Shown: piece by piece, positions 34,363-43,896 of the stretch
Numbering within the stretch: position 1 is the first letter of the stretch
How the letters are laid out: each line of letters begins with the position of its first letter
Source of the DNA: Microbispora siamensis
Lineage (GTDB): Bacteria; Actinomycetota; Actinomycetes; Streptosporangiales; Streptosporangiaceae
DNA: 64,000 bases
NCBI RefSeq assembly: GCF_016863095.1
Contig: NZ_BOOF01000051.1
Coordinates: forward strand, 1-64,000
Reading direction: 5' to 3'
Made by a program: the position numbers and the translations under genes
Notes under the pieces: model-generated
What the model saw: the letters and a program-made list of their open reading frames with translations, nothing else
Told to the model about the DNA's origin: nothing
The model's database searches: none

Positions 34363-35103
34363 ATGAACCGTTTCGAGGGCGTGAAGGTCCTGCTCACGGG
34401 CGCCGCCTCGGGGATCGGGCGGGCCACCGCGGTCCGGCTCGCCGCCGAGGGCGCGCACGTCTTCGGCGTGGACCGCGACGAGCGGGGCCTCGCGGAAACG
34501 GGCCGGCTGGTGCGGGGCGCGTACGTCCCGCACGTGGCCGACGTGACGGACGAGCGGGCCGTGGTCGCGGCTGTGGACGCGGCGGCCGCCGCGCTCGGCC
34601 GCATCGACGTGCTGGTCAACGTGGCCGGGATCCAGCGGACGACGCCGATCGAGTCGCTGACCGTGGCCGACCTCACCCTGTTGTTCTCGGTCAACCTCGT
34701 CGGCACCGCGCTGTTCTGCCGGGAGGCGCTGCGTCACCTGCCCGACCGGACCGGGGTCATCGTGAACGTGGCGTCGATCGCGGCCACCCAGGGCAACCCG
34801 TACATGACGGCGTACGCCGCGTCGAAGGGGGCGGTGCTGGCCTTCTCGCTGAGCCTCGCCGCCGAGGTGGTGGGGCGCGGCATCCGGGTGGTGCCGATCT
34901 CCCCGGGCACGGTGACGACCCCGCTGACGCGCGACATCGAGTTTCCCGAGGGTGCGGACCTGCGCTACTTCGGGCGGATCCGCTCGCTGCTCGGCAGCGG
35001 CGCCCCCGAGCAGATCGCGGCGGCGATCGCGTTCGCCGCCTCCTCGGACGGCGGATACCTCACGGGTGCGAACCTCCGGGTCGACGGCGGCTCCGGAACC
35101 TGA
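34363..35103 (+). CDS. SDR-family oxidoreductase, probably leaderless
   Basis: 246-residue short-chain dehydrogenase starting MNRFEGVKVLLTGAASGIG, with FGVDRDERGLAE (NAD type), NVAGI, Ser in NVASIAATQG and YAASKGAVL, ending GGYLTGANLRVDGGS. It is the paralogue of the SDR at 21362. No ribosome-binding sequence precedes the ATG, and the -10 TAGCGT ends 8 nt before it, which indicates a leaderless mRNA. The next gene is 27 bp downstream with its own good ribosome-binding site. Confidence 0.85.
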   Translation: MNRFEGVKVLLTGAASGIGRATAVRLAAEGAHVFGVDRDERGLAETGRLVRGAYVPHVADVTDERAVVAAVDAAAAALGRIDVLVNVAGIQRTTPIESLTVADLTLLFSVNLVGTALFCREALRHLPDRTGVIVNVASIAATQGNPYMTAYAASKGAVLAFSLSLAAEVVGRGIRVVPISPGTVTTPLTRDIEFPEGADLRYFGRIRSLLGSGAPEQIAAAIAFAASSDGGYLTGANLRVDGGSGT

Positions 35104-35130
35104 CGCCCCCCTTCGACAAGGAGCGACGAC

Positions 35131-35907
35131 GTGACACGGAAGATCGCGGTGACCGGGTCGGCCTCGGGCATCGGCAGGGCACTCGCGGCCTCGCTGCGGG
35201 CAGGCGGCGACGAGGTGATCGGCGTCGACCTCAAGGACGCCGACGTGTGCGCCGACCTGTCCACGCCGGACGGGCGGGCGCTCGCGGTGGAGTCGGTGCT
35301 CGACAGGGCGGACGGCGCGCTGGACGGCGTGGTGGCCTGCGCCGGCGTCTCAGGGGTGACCGTGAGCACGATCACCGTCAACTTCTTCGGCGTGACCGCG
35401 ATCCTGGAAGGGCTGCGCCCGGCGCTCGCCCGGGCGGAGCGGCCCCGCGCCGCCGCGGTCGCCTCGATCTCCGCCACCCAGCCCGCCGACCCCGAGGTGG
35501 TCCGCGCCTGCCTCGACGGCGACGAGCCACGGGCGGTCGCCCTGGCCGGGGAAGCGGTCGAGCGCGGCGAGGGCCGGCTGCTCTACCCCGCCTCGAAGTC
35601 CGCGCTGGTCCGCTGGCTGCGCGCACGGGCCGTGTCGCCGGAGTGGGCCGGATGCGGCATCCCGCTCAACGCGGTGGCGCCGGGCGTCGTGCTGACCCCG
35701 ATGTCGGCGCCCCTGTTCGAGGACGAGACGATGCGGAAGATCATGGACCGGGCGGTGCCCATGCCGCTGAACGGCTACGCCGAGCCCGGGGTCGTGGCCG
35801 ACGCGCTGCGCTGGCTGGTGAGCCCGGAGAACTCCCACATGGCCGGGCAGATCATCTTCGTGGACGGCGGCGCCGAGGCAACCCTGCGCGGCCCCGACGC
35901 GTACTGA
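35131..35907 (+). CDS. 3-alpha-hydroxysteroid dehydrogenase/carbonyl reductase-like SDR
   Basis: 258 residues with the pattern of HsdA-type enzymes: ITGSASGIGR-like VTGSASGIGRALAASL, then GVDLKDADVCADLST, in which the short ADLST follows strand 2 as in Comamonas 3-alpha-HSD/CR. Ser in VASISA and YPASKSALVRW supply the catalytic residues, separated by an insert of about 45 residues (residues near 115-150). NAVAPGVVLTPM and IIFVDGGAEATLRGP close it. It likely oxidises a 3-hydroxyl or another ring carbinol. GTG start with AAGGAG 7 nt upstream. The specific position on the steroid is not shown by sequence. Confidence 0.8.
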   Translation: MTRKIAVTGSASGIGRALAASLRAGGDEVIGVDLKDADVCADLSTPDGRALAVESVLDRADGALDGVVACAGVSGVTVSTITVNFFGVTAILEGLRPALARAERPRAAAVASISATQPADPEVVRACLDGDEPRAVALAGEAVERGEGRLLYPASKSALVRWLRARAVSPEWAGCGIPLNAVAPGVVLTPMSAPLFEDETMRKIMDRAVPMPLNGYAEPGVVADALRWLVSPENSHMAGQIIFVDGGAEATLRGPDAY

Positions 35908-35999
35908 CGGCCGGCGCGCGACCCGAGGGCGCGCAGCTCTCCGCGGTCATCGCCGTTCGGCTCCTGGCGCCCGCGTCGGCCGCTTCATAGGCTGCAGCC

Positions 36000-37439
36000 G
36001 TGGCTGCGGAGATCCTCACGTTCCTTTTCGCGGGATTCGGGCTCGGCGCGGTGGTGCTCGCGGCGCGGTCGGTCCCGTCCGTCCCCGGTGCGCTCGTACG
36101 CCGGCGTCCCCTGATCTGGGGATCGGCTCTCCTCGTGAGCGGCTGCCTGATCATGGCACTGGCCGCGTGGTCCACTCACGAGGACGGGCACTACGACGAC
36201 TTCGGGTCGGCCATGACACTGCTGGTGGCCATGACGGGCGGCGCCCTGGTCCTCCTCGGCCTGGGCCCCTTCCTCACATTGCTGCTGGGGGTCGCCGCGC
36301 GATGCTCCGTCCGGCCGCTGCCGCCGGTTCGTCTCGCGGCCTGTGACCTCGCGCGTGATCGTGCCCGGACTGTGCCCGCGATCGTGACGATGATGCTCGC
36401 CACGGCCCTCGCGGTCACGGTGGTCATCGTGGCGGCCGCCGCGACGGAACAGAACAGAGCCGACTACGCACCCCAGGCCCGGCCCGGGGCCCTCCTCGTG
36501 CGATATTTCTCCGCGGCGGACGCACCGGCCGCACTCGCGGCCATCCAGCGCGTACTGCCGGGCGTTCCCGTCGTCCAGAGCTTTCGCCAACGTGAGATCC
36601 GGCCCTACAGCCTGCACGCCGGGAACGTGGATCTGCCGGAGCGATACGGCGTCGTCACGTCGGGCGTCATCGGCGACGGCGCGCTGCTCCGCTATCTCAC
36701 CGGAGACCCGTCGACACCCTACGAGGAGAACACGGCCGTGGTGGTCACGGCCGACGACGTCGAGGTCCGCTCCGTCACGATCCGGTACGACTCCTCGGGC
36801 GGGGATGCCACGGCACCGATGGTCAAGCAGATCCCCGCGGTCGTCGCCAGGCCCGCCGACCCTTCGACGAAGGAGGTCTTCCTTCCGGCGCAGGTCTTCC
36901 GGGACCTCGGCGAGGACCTCGAGCCCGACGAACTGATCGTCGACCCCTCCGTACACGGCACCTCGGAGATCGAGCGGCAGCGGCTGGACCGGCGGCTCGG
37001 CGGCGTGGCGCAGACATACGTCGAACGGGGGTACCAGCCTCCGTCCGGCTGGCGGATCGTCGTCGCGGTGGCGGTCGTCGTCGCACTCGGAGGCGCGCTG
37101 GTCGCGGCCGGTGGGATCCCCGGCGCCCGGTCGCGGCACGTACCGCGCGGGGCCGGCTCGGCCGCACGGCCGCGGTGGTCCGCCGCGTGCCGTGCGGGGC
37201 TGGCCGCCTTCATCGGCACGGCCGTGGGTGTGGCCGCCGGATGCCTCATCGGCCTGCTCCTGGCGTGGCCGGTCACGACCTCGTCCGGGTGGGAGCCGGC
37301 GCCCCGAGTGGGCTTCGCGACACCGTGGCCGTCGATCGCCGCCCTGGTCGCCGGCCTGCCCGTTCTCGCCGCGGCCGTCGCCGGTTCAGTCCGTACGGCC
37401 GTATGGCCGGTTCGGTCCCGCACGCCGACTCCCGTCTGA
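36000..37439 (+). pseudogene. Truncated FtsX-like permease, C-terminal part
   Basis: 479 residues with several hydrophobic helices. GLGPFLTLLLGVAARCSVRPLP followed by VRLAACDLARDRARTVPAIVTMMLATALAVTVVIVAAA, given here as adjacent pieces, is the middle block of long actinobacterial FtsX/MacB permeases, and GTAVGVAAGCLIGLLLAWP near the end is the last repeat. A normal protein of this type has about 800 or more residues and a partner ATPase. Both the first half and the ATPase gene are missing. No box or strong ribosome-binding site precedes it, and it may be a decayed insert, although the remaining frame is open. Confidence 0.55.
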
Positions 37440-37467
37440 GCGGGCGACGGCGCGCGGCCCCGCGTTC

Positions 37468-38400
37468 TCACTTCGCGCGCGCGACGTTCTGCACACCGGT
37501 CGTATCGAGCTGCGCCACCGAGTAGGCCGCGTAGGTCCGGTACGGGTCCCGCCCGTGGAAGTGCGGAGTGACCTGCGCGTCCAGCTCCTCCACCGAGAAC
37601 ACGCCGTCGGCGGCGGTGAACTTGCGCTCCACGGTCGGGGCCGCCATGAGGGCCACCATGTCGCCGTACACCACGAACACCTGGCCGCTGATCTCCTCCG
37701 ACGCGGGGGAGGCGAGGTAGGCGACGAACGTGGCCACCCGCTCGGGGGCGAGGGTGTCCAGCCCGCCCACCTCGCCGCCGTCGCCGAACACGTTGGCCGT
37801 CATGCCCGTACGGGCCCGGGGGCAGATCGCGTTGGCCCGCACGCCGTACCGCGACAGGCCCTGGGCGGTCGACAGGGTCAGCGCGACGATGCCGGCCTTG
37901 GCGGCGGAGTAGTTCGGCTGACCGGCCGATCCGAACAGGAACGCCTCGGAGGAGGTGTTGATCACACGGCCGTAGACCGGGCCGCCGGCGGCCTTGCTCG
38001 CCGCCCGCCAGTGGACCGCGGCGGCGCGCGACAGCGCGGCGTGTCCCTTGAGGTGGACGCGGATGACGTCGTCCCAGTCGGACTCGGTCAGGTTGAACAG
38101 CATCTTGTCGCGCAGCACGCCGGCGTTGTTCACCACGATGTCGAGACCGCCGAAGGTGTCCACGGCCGTCCGGACGAGGCGGTCGCCGATGGACCAGTCG
38201 CCGATGTCGCCCGTCACCGCGACGGCCTCGCGGCCGAGCGCCCTGATCTCGGCCGCGACGTCCTCGGCCGCCGGGCCGACGTCGTTGACGACGACGTTCG
38301 CGCCGCGTTCCGCGAGGGCGAGGGCCTCGCTGCGGCCCAGGCCCGCTCCCGCGCCGGTGACGACGGCGGTCCTGTTCTCCAGGCTCGTGTTCGAGCTCAT
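37468..38400 (-). CDS. SDR-family dehydrogenase, Hsd4A/ChsB1-like
   Basis: 310 residues. TGAGAGLGRSEALALAERGANVVVND is given in two pieces: TGAGAGLGR at residue 15 and VVVNDVGPAAEDV after it. NNAGVLRDKMLFNLTESDWDDV is typical of the dehydrogenase part of peroxisomal-type multifunctional enzymes, as is INTSSEAFLFGSAGQPNYSAAKAGI. Such proteins oxidise 3-hydroxyacyl-CoA of the sterol side chain or 17-hydroxysteroids. A C-terminal extension of 50 residues follows the SDR core. AGGAG lies 7 nt before the ATG. It is divergent from the fadD remnant/fadA5 unit. Confidence 0.82.
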   Translation of the reverse strand: MSSNTSLENRTAVVTGAGAGLGRSEALALAERGANVVVNDVGPAAEDVAAEIRALGREAVAVTGDIGDWSIGDRLVRTAVDTFGGLDIVVNNAGVLRDKMLFNLTESDWDDVIRVHLKGHAALSRAAAVHWRAASKAAGGPVYGRVINTSSEAFLFGSAGQPNYSAAKAGIVALTLSTAQGLSRYGVRANAICPRARTGMTANVFGDGGEVGGLDTLAPERVATFVAYLASPASEEISGQVFVVYGDMVALMAAPTVERKFTAADGVFSVEELDAQVTPHFHGRDPYRTYAAYSVAQLDTTGVQNVARAK

Positions 38401-38433
38401 CTGCGCGCTCCTGCTCAATCGGTGATCGTGCCA

Positions 38434-38457
38434 AAAACTAGTATGTATTCTAGTTTT
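38434..38457 (-). promoter_or_regulatory. Inverted repeat with KstR-like arms in the Hsd4A-like promoter
   Basis: AAAACTAG and CTAGTTTT form perfect arms around TATGTATT. The outer bases resemble the arms of KstR boxes, but the core AACnnGTT is TATnnATT. On the strand of the SDR, TAGAAT (38452-38447) is a good -10, 35 nt from the box at 38488. The repeat may therefore be a promoter plus operator. Confidence 0.55.
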
Positions 38458-38487
38458 GACTCGTCGAGATGTCCGCGATCGTGGGCA

Positions 38488-38502
38488 TCCCACCCAGCGG
38501 CA
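38488..38502 (-). promoter_or_regulatory. TCCC-N7-GGGA box (weaker copy) for the Hsd4A-like SDR
   Basis: TCCCACCCAGCGGCA keeps the left arm and the A-GC-GG core but has two changes (central T to C, right arm GGCA). It is 87 nt upstream of the SDR start and 35 nt from TAGAAT. Confidence 0.45.
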
Positions 38503-38541
38503 CAAGGATGGGCTCCATGCTGTGCGGAAAGCGATCGGCGG

Positions 38542-38556
38542 CACCACTGAGCGGGA
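38542..38556 (+). promoter_or_regulatory. TCCC-N7-GGGA box for the fadD remnant/fadA5 operon
   Basis: CACCACTGAGCGGGA matches except for two bases in the left arm. TAGCCT begins 31 nt downstream at 38588, and the ATG at 38600 lies 6 nt after it, so the transcript would be leaderless. Confidence 0.58.
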
Positions 38557-38583
38557 CTGGGCCGTTGCCCGGAACAGAAATGA

Positions 38584-39966
<1,383 letters not shown>

Positions 39967-39972
39967 GGAAGC

Positions 39973-42165
39973 ATGTCGATCGGACTGACCGACGAGCAGC
40001 GCGACCTGCGCGACGCCGTACGCGCCTTCGCGGCCCGGCACGTGACGCCGGCCGTGGTGCGGCAGGCGGTTGACGCCGAGCACGAGGAGCTGCCGAAGTT
40101 CTGGCCGCTGCTGGCCGAGCAGGGGCTGCTCGGGCTGCACCTGCCCGAGGAGGCCGGCGGAGCGGGCTCAGGGCTGCTCGAACTCGCCGTCGTGGTGGAG
40201 GAGCTGGGCCGGGCGATGGTCCCCGGGCCGTTCCTGCCCACGGTGCTCGCGGGCGCCGTGCTGGCCCGCGCCGGGCACACCGCCCACCTGCCGGCGCTGG
40301 CCGGCGGGGAGAAGACCGCCGCGGTCGGCCTCCGGCCCGGCGGGCTGACCCTCACCCGGGGCGCCGACGGTGAGGCCGTGGTCACCGGGGTCTCGGAGCC
40401 GGTCATCGGCGGCCACGTCGCCGACCTGTTCGTGCTGCCCGCCGCCGACGGGACCGGCACGACCTGGGTCGTGCTGCCGCGCGAGGCGGTGGAGACCGAG
40501 GACCTGCCCAGCCATGATCTGACCAGGCGGCTCTCGCGGGTGCGCGCCGACGGTGTGGCGGCCGAGGCGTTGCCCGGCCTCGCCGACGGCGCCGTGCTCG
40601 ACCTGGCCGCCACGCTGTTCGCGGCGGAGGCGTCCGGCCTGGCCGACTGGGCCACCGCCACCGCCGCGGAGTACGCGAAGGTGCGCCACCAGTTCGGCCG
40701 CCCGATCGGCCAGTTCCAGGGCGTCAAGCACCGCTGCGCGCGGATGCTGACCCGGGCCGAGCAGGCCCGGGTGTGTGCCTGGGACGCGGCGCGGGCTCTC
40801 GACGACACCGGCGCCTCTGCCGGGGAGGCGACCCTGGCCGCGGCGGTCGCCGGGGCGACCAGCGTGGAGGCGGCCTTCTCCGTCGCCAAGGACTGCATCC
40901 AGACGCTCGGCGGCATCGGCTTCACCTGGGAGCACGACGCCGGCCTTTACCTGCGCCGGGCGCAGACGCTGCGCATCACGCTCGGCTCGGTCGCGTGGTG
41001 GCGCCGAAGGGTGGCCCGGCTCACGCTGGACGGCGTGCGCCGCGAGCTCGGCGTCGAGCTGCCGCCGGAGGCCGAGCGCATCCGCGCCGAGGTGCGCGCC
41101 GAGCTGCGGCCGGCCCTCGACCTCGACGGCCGCGACCGGCTGACGTACCTGGCCGAGCACGGATACACCGCGCCGCACCTGCCCGAGCCCTGGGGGAAGG
41201 GCGCCGGCGCGGTCACCCAGCTCGTGATCGCCGAGGAGATGCGGTCCGCCGGGCTGCGCGCGGCCGACATGGTCATCGGCGCCTGGGTGGTGCCGACCCT
41301 GATCGCGCACGGCAGCCCCGAGCAGCAGGGGCGGTTCCTGCCGCAGACGCTGCGCGGCGACCTGGTGTGGTGCCAGCTGTTCAGCGAGCCGGGAGCGGGC
41401 TCCGACCTCGCCGCCCTGACCACCCGGGCCGAGAAGGTCGAGGGCGGCTGGAAGATCAACGGCCAGAAGGTCTGGACGTCGATGGCCCGGCAGGCGCAGT
41501 GGGGCATCCTGCTGGCCCGCACCGACCCGGAGGCGCCCAAGCACAAGGGCCTGTCGTACTTCCTGCTCGACATGTCCAGCCCCGGCATCGACATCCGGCC
41601 GCTGCGCGAGCTGACCGGCGAGGCGCTGTTCAACGAGGTGTTCCTCGACGACGTGTTCATCCCCGACGAGATGCTCGTCGCGCAGCCGGGGGACGGCTGG
41701 AAGCTGGCCCGCACGACTCTGGCCAACGAGCGGGTCTCGCTGTCGCACGACTCCTCGCTCGGGAGCGGCGGCGAGGCGCTGCTGCACATCGCCGCGGAAC
41801 GGCCGGACGAGATGGACGACGAGCGGCTGACCCGGCTCGGCGGCATCCTCTGCGACGCCCAGTCCGGCGCACTGTTCGCCCTGCGGACCACGCTGCGGTC
41901 GCTGACCGGGCAGCAGCCCGGCGCGGAGTCCAGCGTGGCCAAGCTGATCGGCGTCGAGCACGTCCAGGAGGTCTGGGAGACCGCGATGGACTGGATCGGC
42001 CCGGAGTCCCTGACCGGAGAGGGGATGGGCCGGCGGTCCGACCCCGCGCTGCGCTTCCTCAGCTCCCGCTGCATGTCGATCGCCGGGGGCACCACCGACG
42101 TGCAGCTCAACATCATCGGAGAACGCCTGCTCGGGCTGCCACGCGACCCCGAGGTCAGGGCATGA
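39973..42165 (+). CDS. Fused two-domain acyl-CoA dehydrogenase (FadE34/ChsE3-like)
   Basis: 730 residues hold two acyl-CoA dehydrogenase domains in tandem, roughly 1-345 and 355-725. The first starts MSIGLTDEQRDLRDAVRAFAA and includes RHQFGRPIGQFQGVKHRCA and TLGGIGFTWEHDAGLYLRR. The second has the FAD and substrate motifs CQLFSEPGAGSDLA, WTSMARQAQWG and SIAGGTTDVQLNIIGERLLGLP. In mycobacteria the same arrangement is FadE34 (ChsE3), which acts on C24 bile-acid-type side chains; other steroid ACADs are two-gene heterotetramers. The start is 6 bp after fadA5. Confidence 0.85.
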   Translation: MSIGLTDEQRDLRDAVRAFAARHVTPAVVRQAVDAEHEELPKFWPLLAEQGLLGLHLPEEAGGAGSGLLELAVVVEELGRAMVPGPFLPTVLAGAVLARAGHTAHLPALAGGEKTAAVGLRPGGLTLTRGADGEAVVTGVSEPVIGGHVADLFVLPAADGTGTTWVVLPREAVETEDLPSHDLTRRLSRVRADGVAAEALPGLADGAVLDLAATLFAAEASGLADWATATAAEYAKVRHQFGRPIGQFQGVKHRCARMLTRAEQARVCAWDAARALDDTGASAGEATLAAAVAGATSVEAAFSVAKDCIQTLGGIGFTWEHDAGLYLRRAQTLRITLGSVAWWRRRVARLTLDGVRRELGVELPPEAERIRAEVRAELRPALDLDGRDRLTYLAEHGYTAPHLPEPWGKGAGAVTQLVIAEEMRSAGLRAADMVIGAWVVPTLIAHGSPEQQGRFLPQTLRGDLVWCQLFSEPGAGSDLAALTTRAEKVEGGWKINGQKVWTSMARQAQWGILLARTDPEAPKHKGLSYFLLDMSSPGIDIRPLRELTGEALFNEVFLDDVFIPDEMLVAQPGDGWKLARTTLANERVSLSHDSSLGSGGEALLHIAAERPDEMDDERLTRLGGILCDAQSGALFALRTTLRSLTGQQPGAESSVAKLIGVEHVQEVWETAMDWIGPESLTGEGMGRRSDPALRFLSSRCMSIAGGTTDVQLNIIGERLLGLPRDPEVRA

Positions 42166-42215
42166 CCGGCAGGACGTTCGTCGAGCGCGCCCTGTACGAC
42201 GACGCGGAGGACTGA
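42162..42215 (+). other. 17-codon open frame between ACAD and hydratase genes
   Basis: The ATG overlaps the ACAD stop (ATGA) and the frame ends 5 bases before the hydratase ATG, encoding MTGRTFVERALYDDAED. The perfect coupling and lack of any gap are unusual. It is too short for a domain. It may be a microprotein, a truncated gene remnant, or simply a spacer that carries the next gene's GAGGA site. Confidence 0.35.
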
Positions 42216-42220
42216 GGAGC

Positions 42221-43090
42221 ATGCCGATCGACCTCGACGAGGCCCTGGGTGCGCCGCCGGCCACCCGAGAGATCTCCTGGACCAGCCGCGACGTGCTGCT
42301 CTACCACCTCAGCCTGGGCGCAGGGAGGGACGCGGGCGCCGACCCCGAGCTGTCCTACACCTACGAGCGCGGCCTGCGCGTGCTGCCCACCTTCGCCATG
42401 GTCGCCGGCCAGGGCATCTCGGCGGGTGAGCGCCCGCCGACCGCGATGAGCATGCCCGGCATCGACATCGACCTGCGCAGGATCCTGCACGCCGGGCAGG
42501 CGCTCACCGTGCACCGGCCGCTGCCCGCGGCCGGCGAGGCCGTCGTGTCCTCCCGGGTCGCGAACATCTGGGACAAGGGCAAGGCCGCCGTGATCGAGAT
42601 GGAGCAGGCGGCGGCCGATTCCTCGGGAGACCCGCTGTGGACCACGACCATGCGGATCTGGGCGCGCGGCGAGGGCGGTTTCGGCGGCGAGCCGGGCCCG
42701 GAGACCCCGTGGACGGAGCCGGACCGCGAGCCCGACCACGTGCTCGACTCGCCGACCACCCCCGGGCAGGCCCTGCTCTACCGGCTCAACGGCGACCTCA
42801 ACCCGCTGCACGCCGACCCCGCCTTCGCGCGGGCGGCCGGCTTCGACCACCCGATCCTGCACGGCCTCGCGTCGTACGGCATAGTGGCCAAGGCGCTGGT
42901 GGACGGCGTCCTCGGCGGTGACGTGACCAGGCTGACCGGGCTGTCGGTGCGCTTCGCCGGGGTGCTGTTCCCCGGCGAGACGATCCGGACCACCGTGTGG
43001 CGCGAGGGCGACCGGCTGGTGTTCCGGTCCACCTGCCCGGAGCGTGGCGACGCCGCCGTGCTCACCCACGCGACAGCGGAGATTTCATGA
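42221..43090 (+). CDS. (R)-specific enoyl-CoA hydratase, MaoC double hot-dog (ChsH3/Hsd4B-like)
   Basis: 289 residues of the hydratase 2 family. The C-terminal half carries the motif YRLNGDLNPLHADPAFARAAGF with the catalytic Asp and His, then HPILHGLASYG. The N-terminal half is a degenerate hot-dog (SYTYERGLRVLPTFAMVAGQ). This is the layout of the hydratase part of peroxisomal MFE-2 and of mycobacterial Rv3538. It hydrates a 2-enoyl-CoA of the steroid side chain, probably after the fused ACAD. The product would be oxidised by the Hsd4A-like SDR nearby. GAGGA lies 5 nt before the ATG. Confidence 0.87.
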   Translation: MPIDLDEALGAPPATREISWTSRDVLLYHLSLGAGRDAGADPELSYTYERGLRVLPTFAMVAGQGISAGERPPTAMSMPGIDIDLRRILHAGQALTVHRPLPAAGEAVVSSRVANIWDKGKAAVIEMEQAAADSSGDPLWTTTMRIWARGEGGFGGEPGPETPWTEPDREPDHVLDSPTTPGQALLYRLNGDLNPLHADPAFARAAGFDHPILHGLASYGIVAKALVDGVLGGDVTRLTGLSVRFAGVLFPGETIRTTVWREGDRLVFRSTCPERGDAAVLTHATAEIS

Positions 43091-43716
43091 CGGAGACGCG
43101 GACCGACCGTACGGAGCTGACGGCGGCCCCGAACAACGAGGGCGTGGACGCCGCGGTCGCCGCGGCCCGCCGGGTGATCGACGCGCTGCTGCACTCGGGC
43201 GACCTGTCGGCGGTCGAGATGACCCAGGTCGCCGAGCAGCTGAACGCCGTGGCCGACCACCTCGAGGCGCACGCACCCACGGTGCGCGAGCGCATGGTCG
43301 ACATGTGGCGGGGGGAGGGCGTGACCCGGCACGACCCCGTGACCGGGCCGGAGAACGCGATCGCCCCGCCGCTGCACCTGTACGGCAGGGACGACGGGTC
43401 CATCGAGGGCGAGGTCGTGCTGGGCATGCCCTACCAGGGGCCTCCGGGGTGCGTGCACGGCGGAGTGTCGGCACTGCTGCTCGACCACACGCTGGGCGTC
43501 GCGAACGCCTGGGCCGGTGTGTCCGGGATGACGGGCACGCTGACCCTGCGCTACCACCGGCCCACCCCGCTGTTCGAGCGGCTGACCGTGACCGGCCGGC
43601 AGACCTCCGTGGACGGGCGGAAGATCTACACCACCGGGACGATCACCGCGGGCGGGCAGGTGTGCGTCAGCGCCGAGGGCCTGTTCATCGACAAGCAGCT
43701 CGACCGGCCCCGCTGA
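43087..43716 (+). CDS. PaaI-family hot-dog thioesterase
   Basis: 209 residues. A helical N-terminal extension of about 95 residues (VEMTQVAEQLNAVADHLEAHAP) precedes the hot-dog fold, with the active-site segment GPPGCVHGGVSALLLDHTLGVAN. This is the PaaI/acyl-CoA thioesterase pattern (HGGVSA with Asp/Glu later). It is coupled to the hydratase by an ATGA overlap. It may free CoA from stalled steroid acyl-CoAs. Substrate unknown. Confidence 0.83.
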   Translation: MTETRTDRTELTAAPNNEGVDAAVAAARRVIDALLHSGDLSAVEMTQVAEQLNAVADHLEAHAPTVRERMVDMWRGEGVTRHDPVTGPENAIAPPLHLYGRDDGSIEGEVVLGMPYQGPPGCVHGGVSALLLDHTLGVANAWAGVSGMTGTLTLRYHRPTPLFERLTVTGRQTSVDGRKIYTTGTITAGGQVCVSAEGLFIDKQLDRPR

Positions 43717-43730
43717 TCCGGCCGTCTGGG

Positions 43731-43742
43731 GAAACGCTCTCA
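43731..43742 (+). promoter_or_regulatory. Second, imperfect LacI-type operator before the GH64 gene
   Basis: GAAACGCTCTCA repeats the right half of the perfect operator found at 43828, about 97 bp downstream. Two operators at such spacing could allow repression by looping. Confidence 0.45.
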
Positions 43743-43810
43743 CGCCAGGCCGAGTTTCGGCTCTTCACGTGAGTGGCGTCGTTGACGGGTCTTGACGAGC
43801 GATCTGTTAA

Positions 43811-43841
43811 CAGTAAAGTTACTTTACTGAGAGCGCTCTCA
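43811..43841 (+). promoter_or_regulatory. Overlapping palindromes: 19-bp CAGTAAAGT repeat and LacI-type operator
   Basis: CAGTAAAGT-T-ACTTTACTG (43811-43829) is a perfect 19-bp palindrome. Its last two bases overlap the perfect 14-bp palindrome TGAGAGCGCTCTCA (43828-43841), a typical LacI-family operator. The pair suggests carbohydrate-responsive repression combined with a second regulator. Confidence 0.75.
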
Positions 43842-43896
43842 CAGCTTGCCTCCGCACCCCCCAGAGGAGCCGAGAGATGCACGTGTCGATCCGGCG

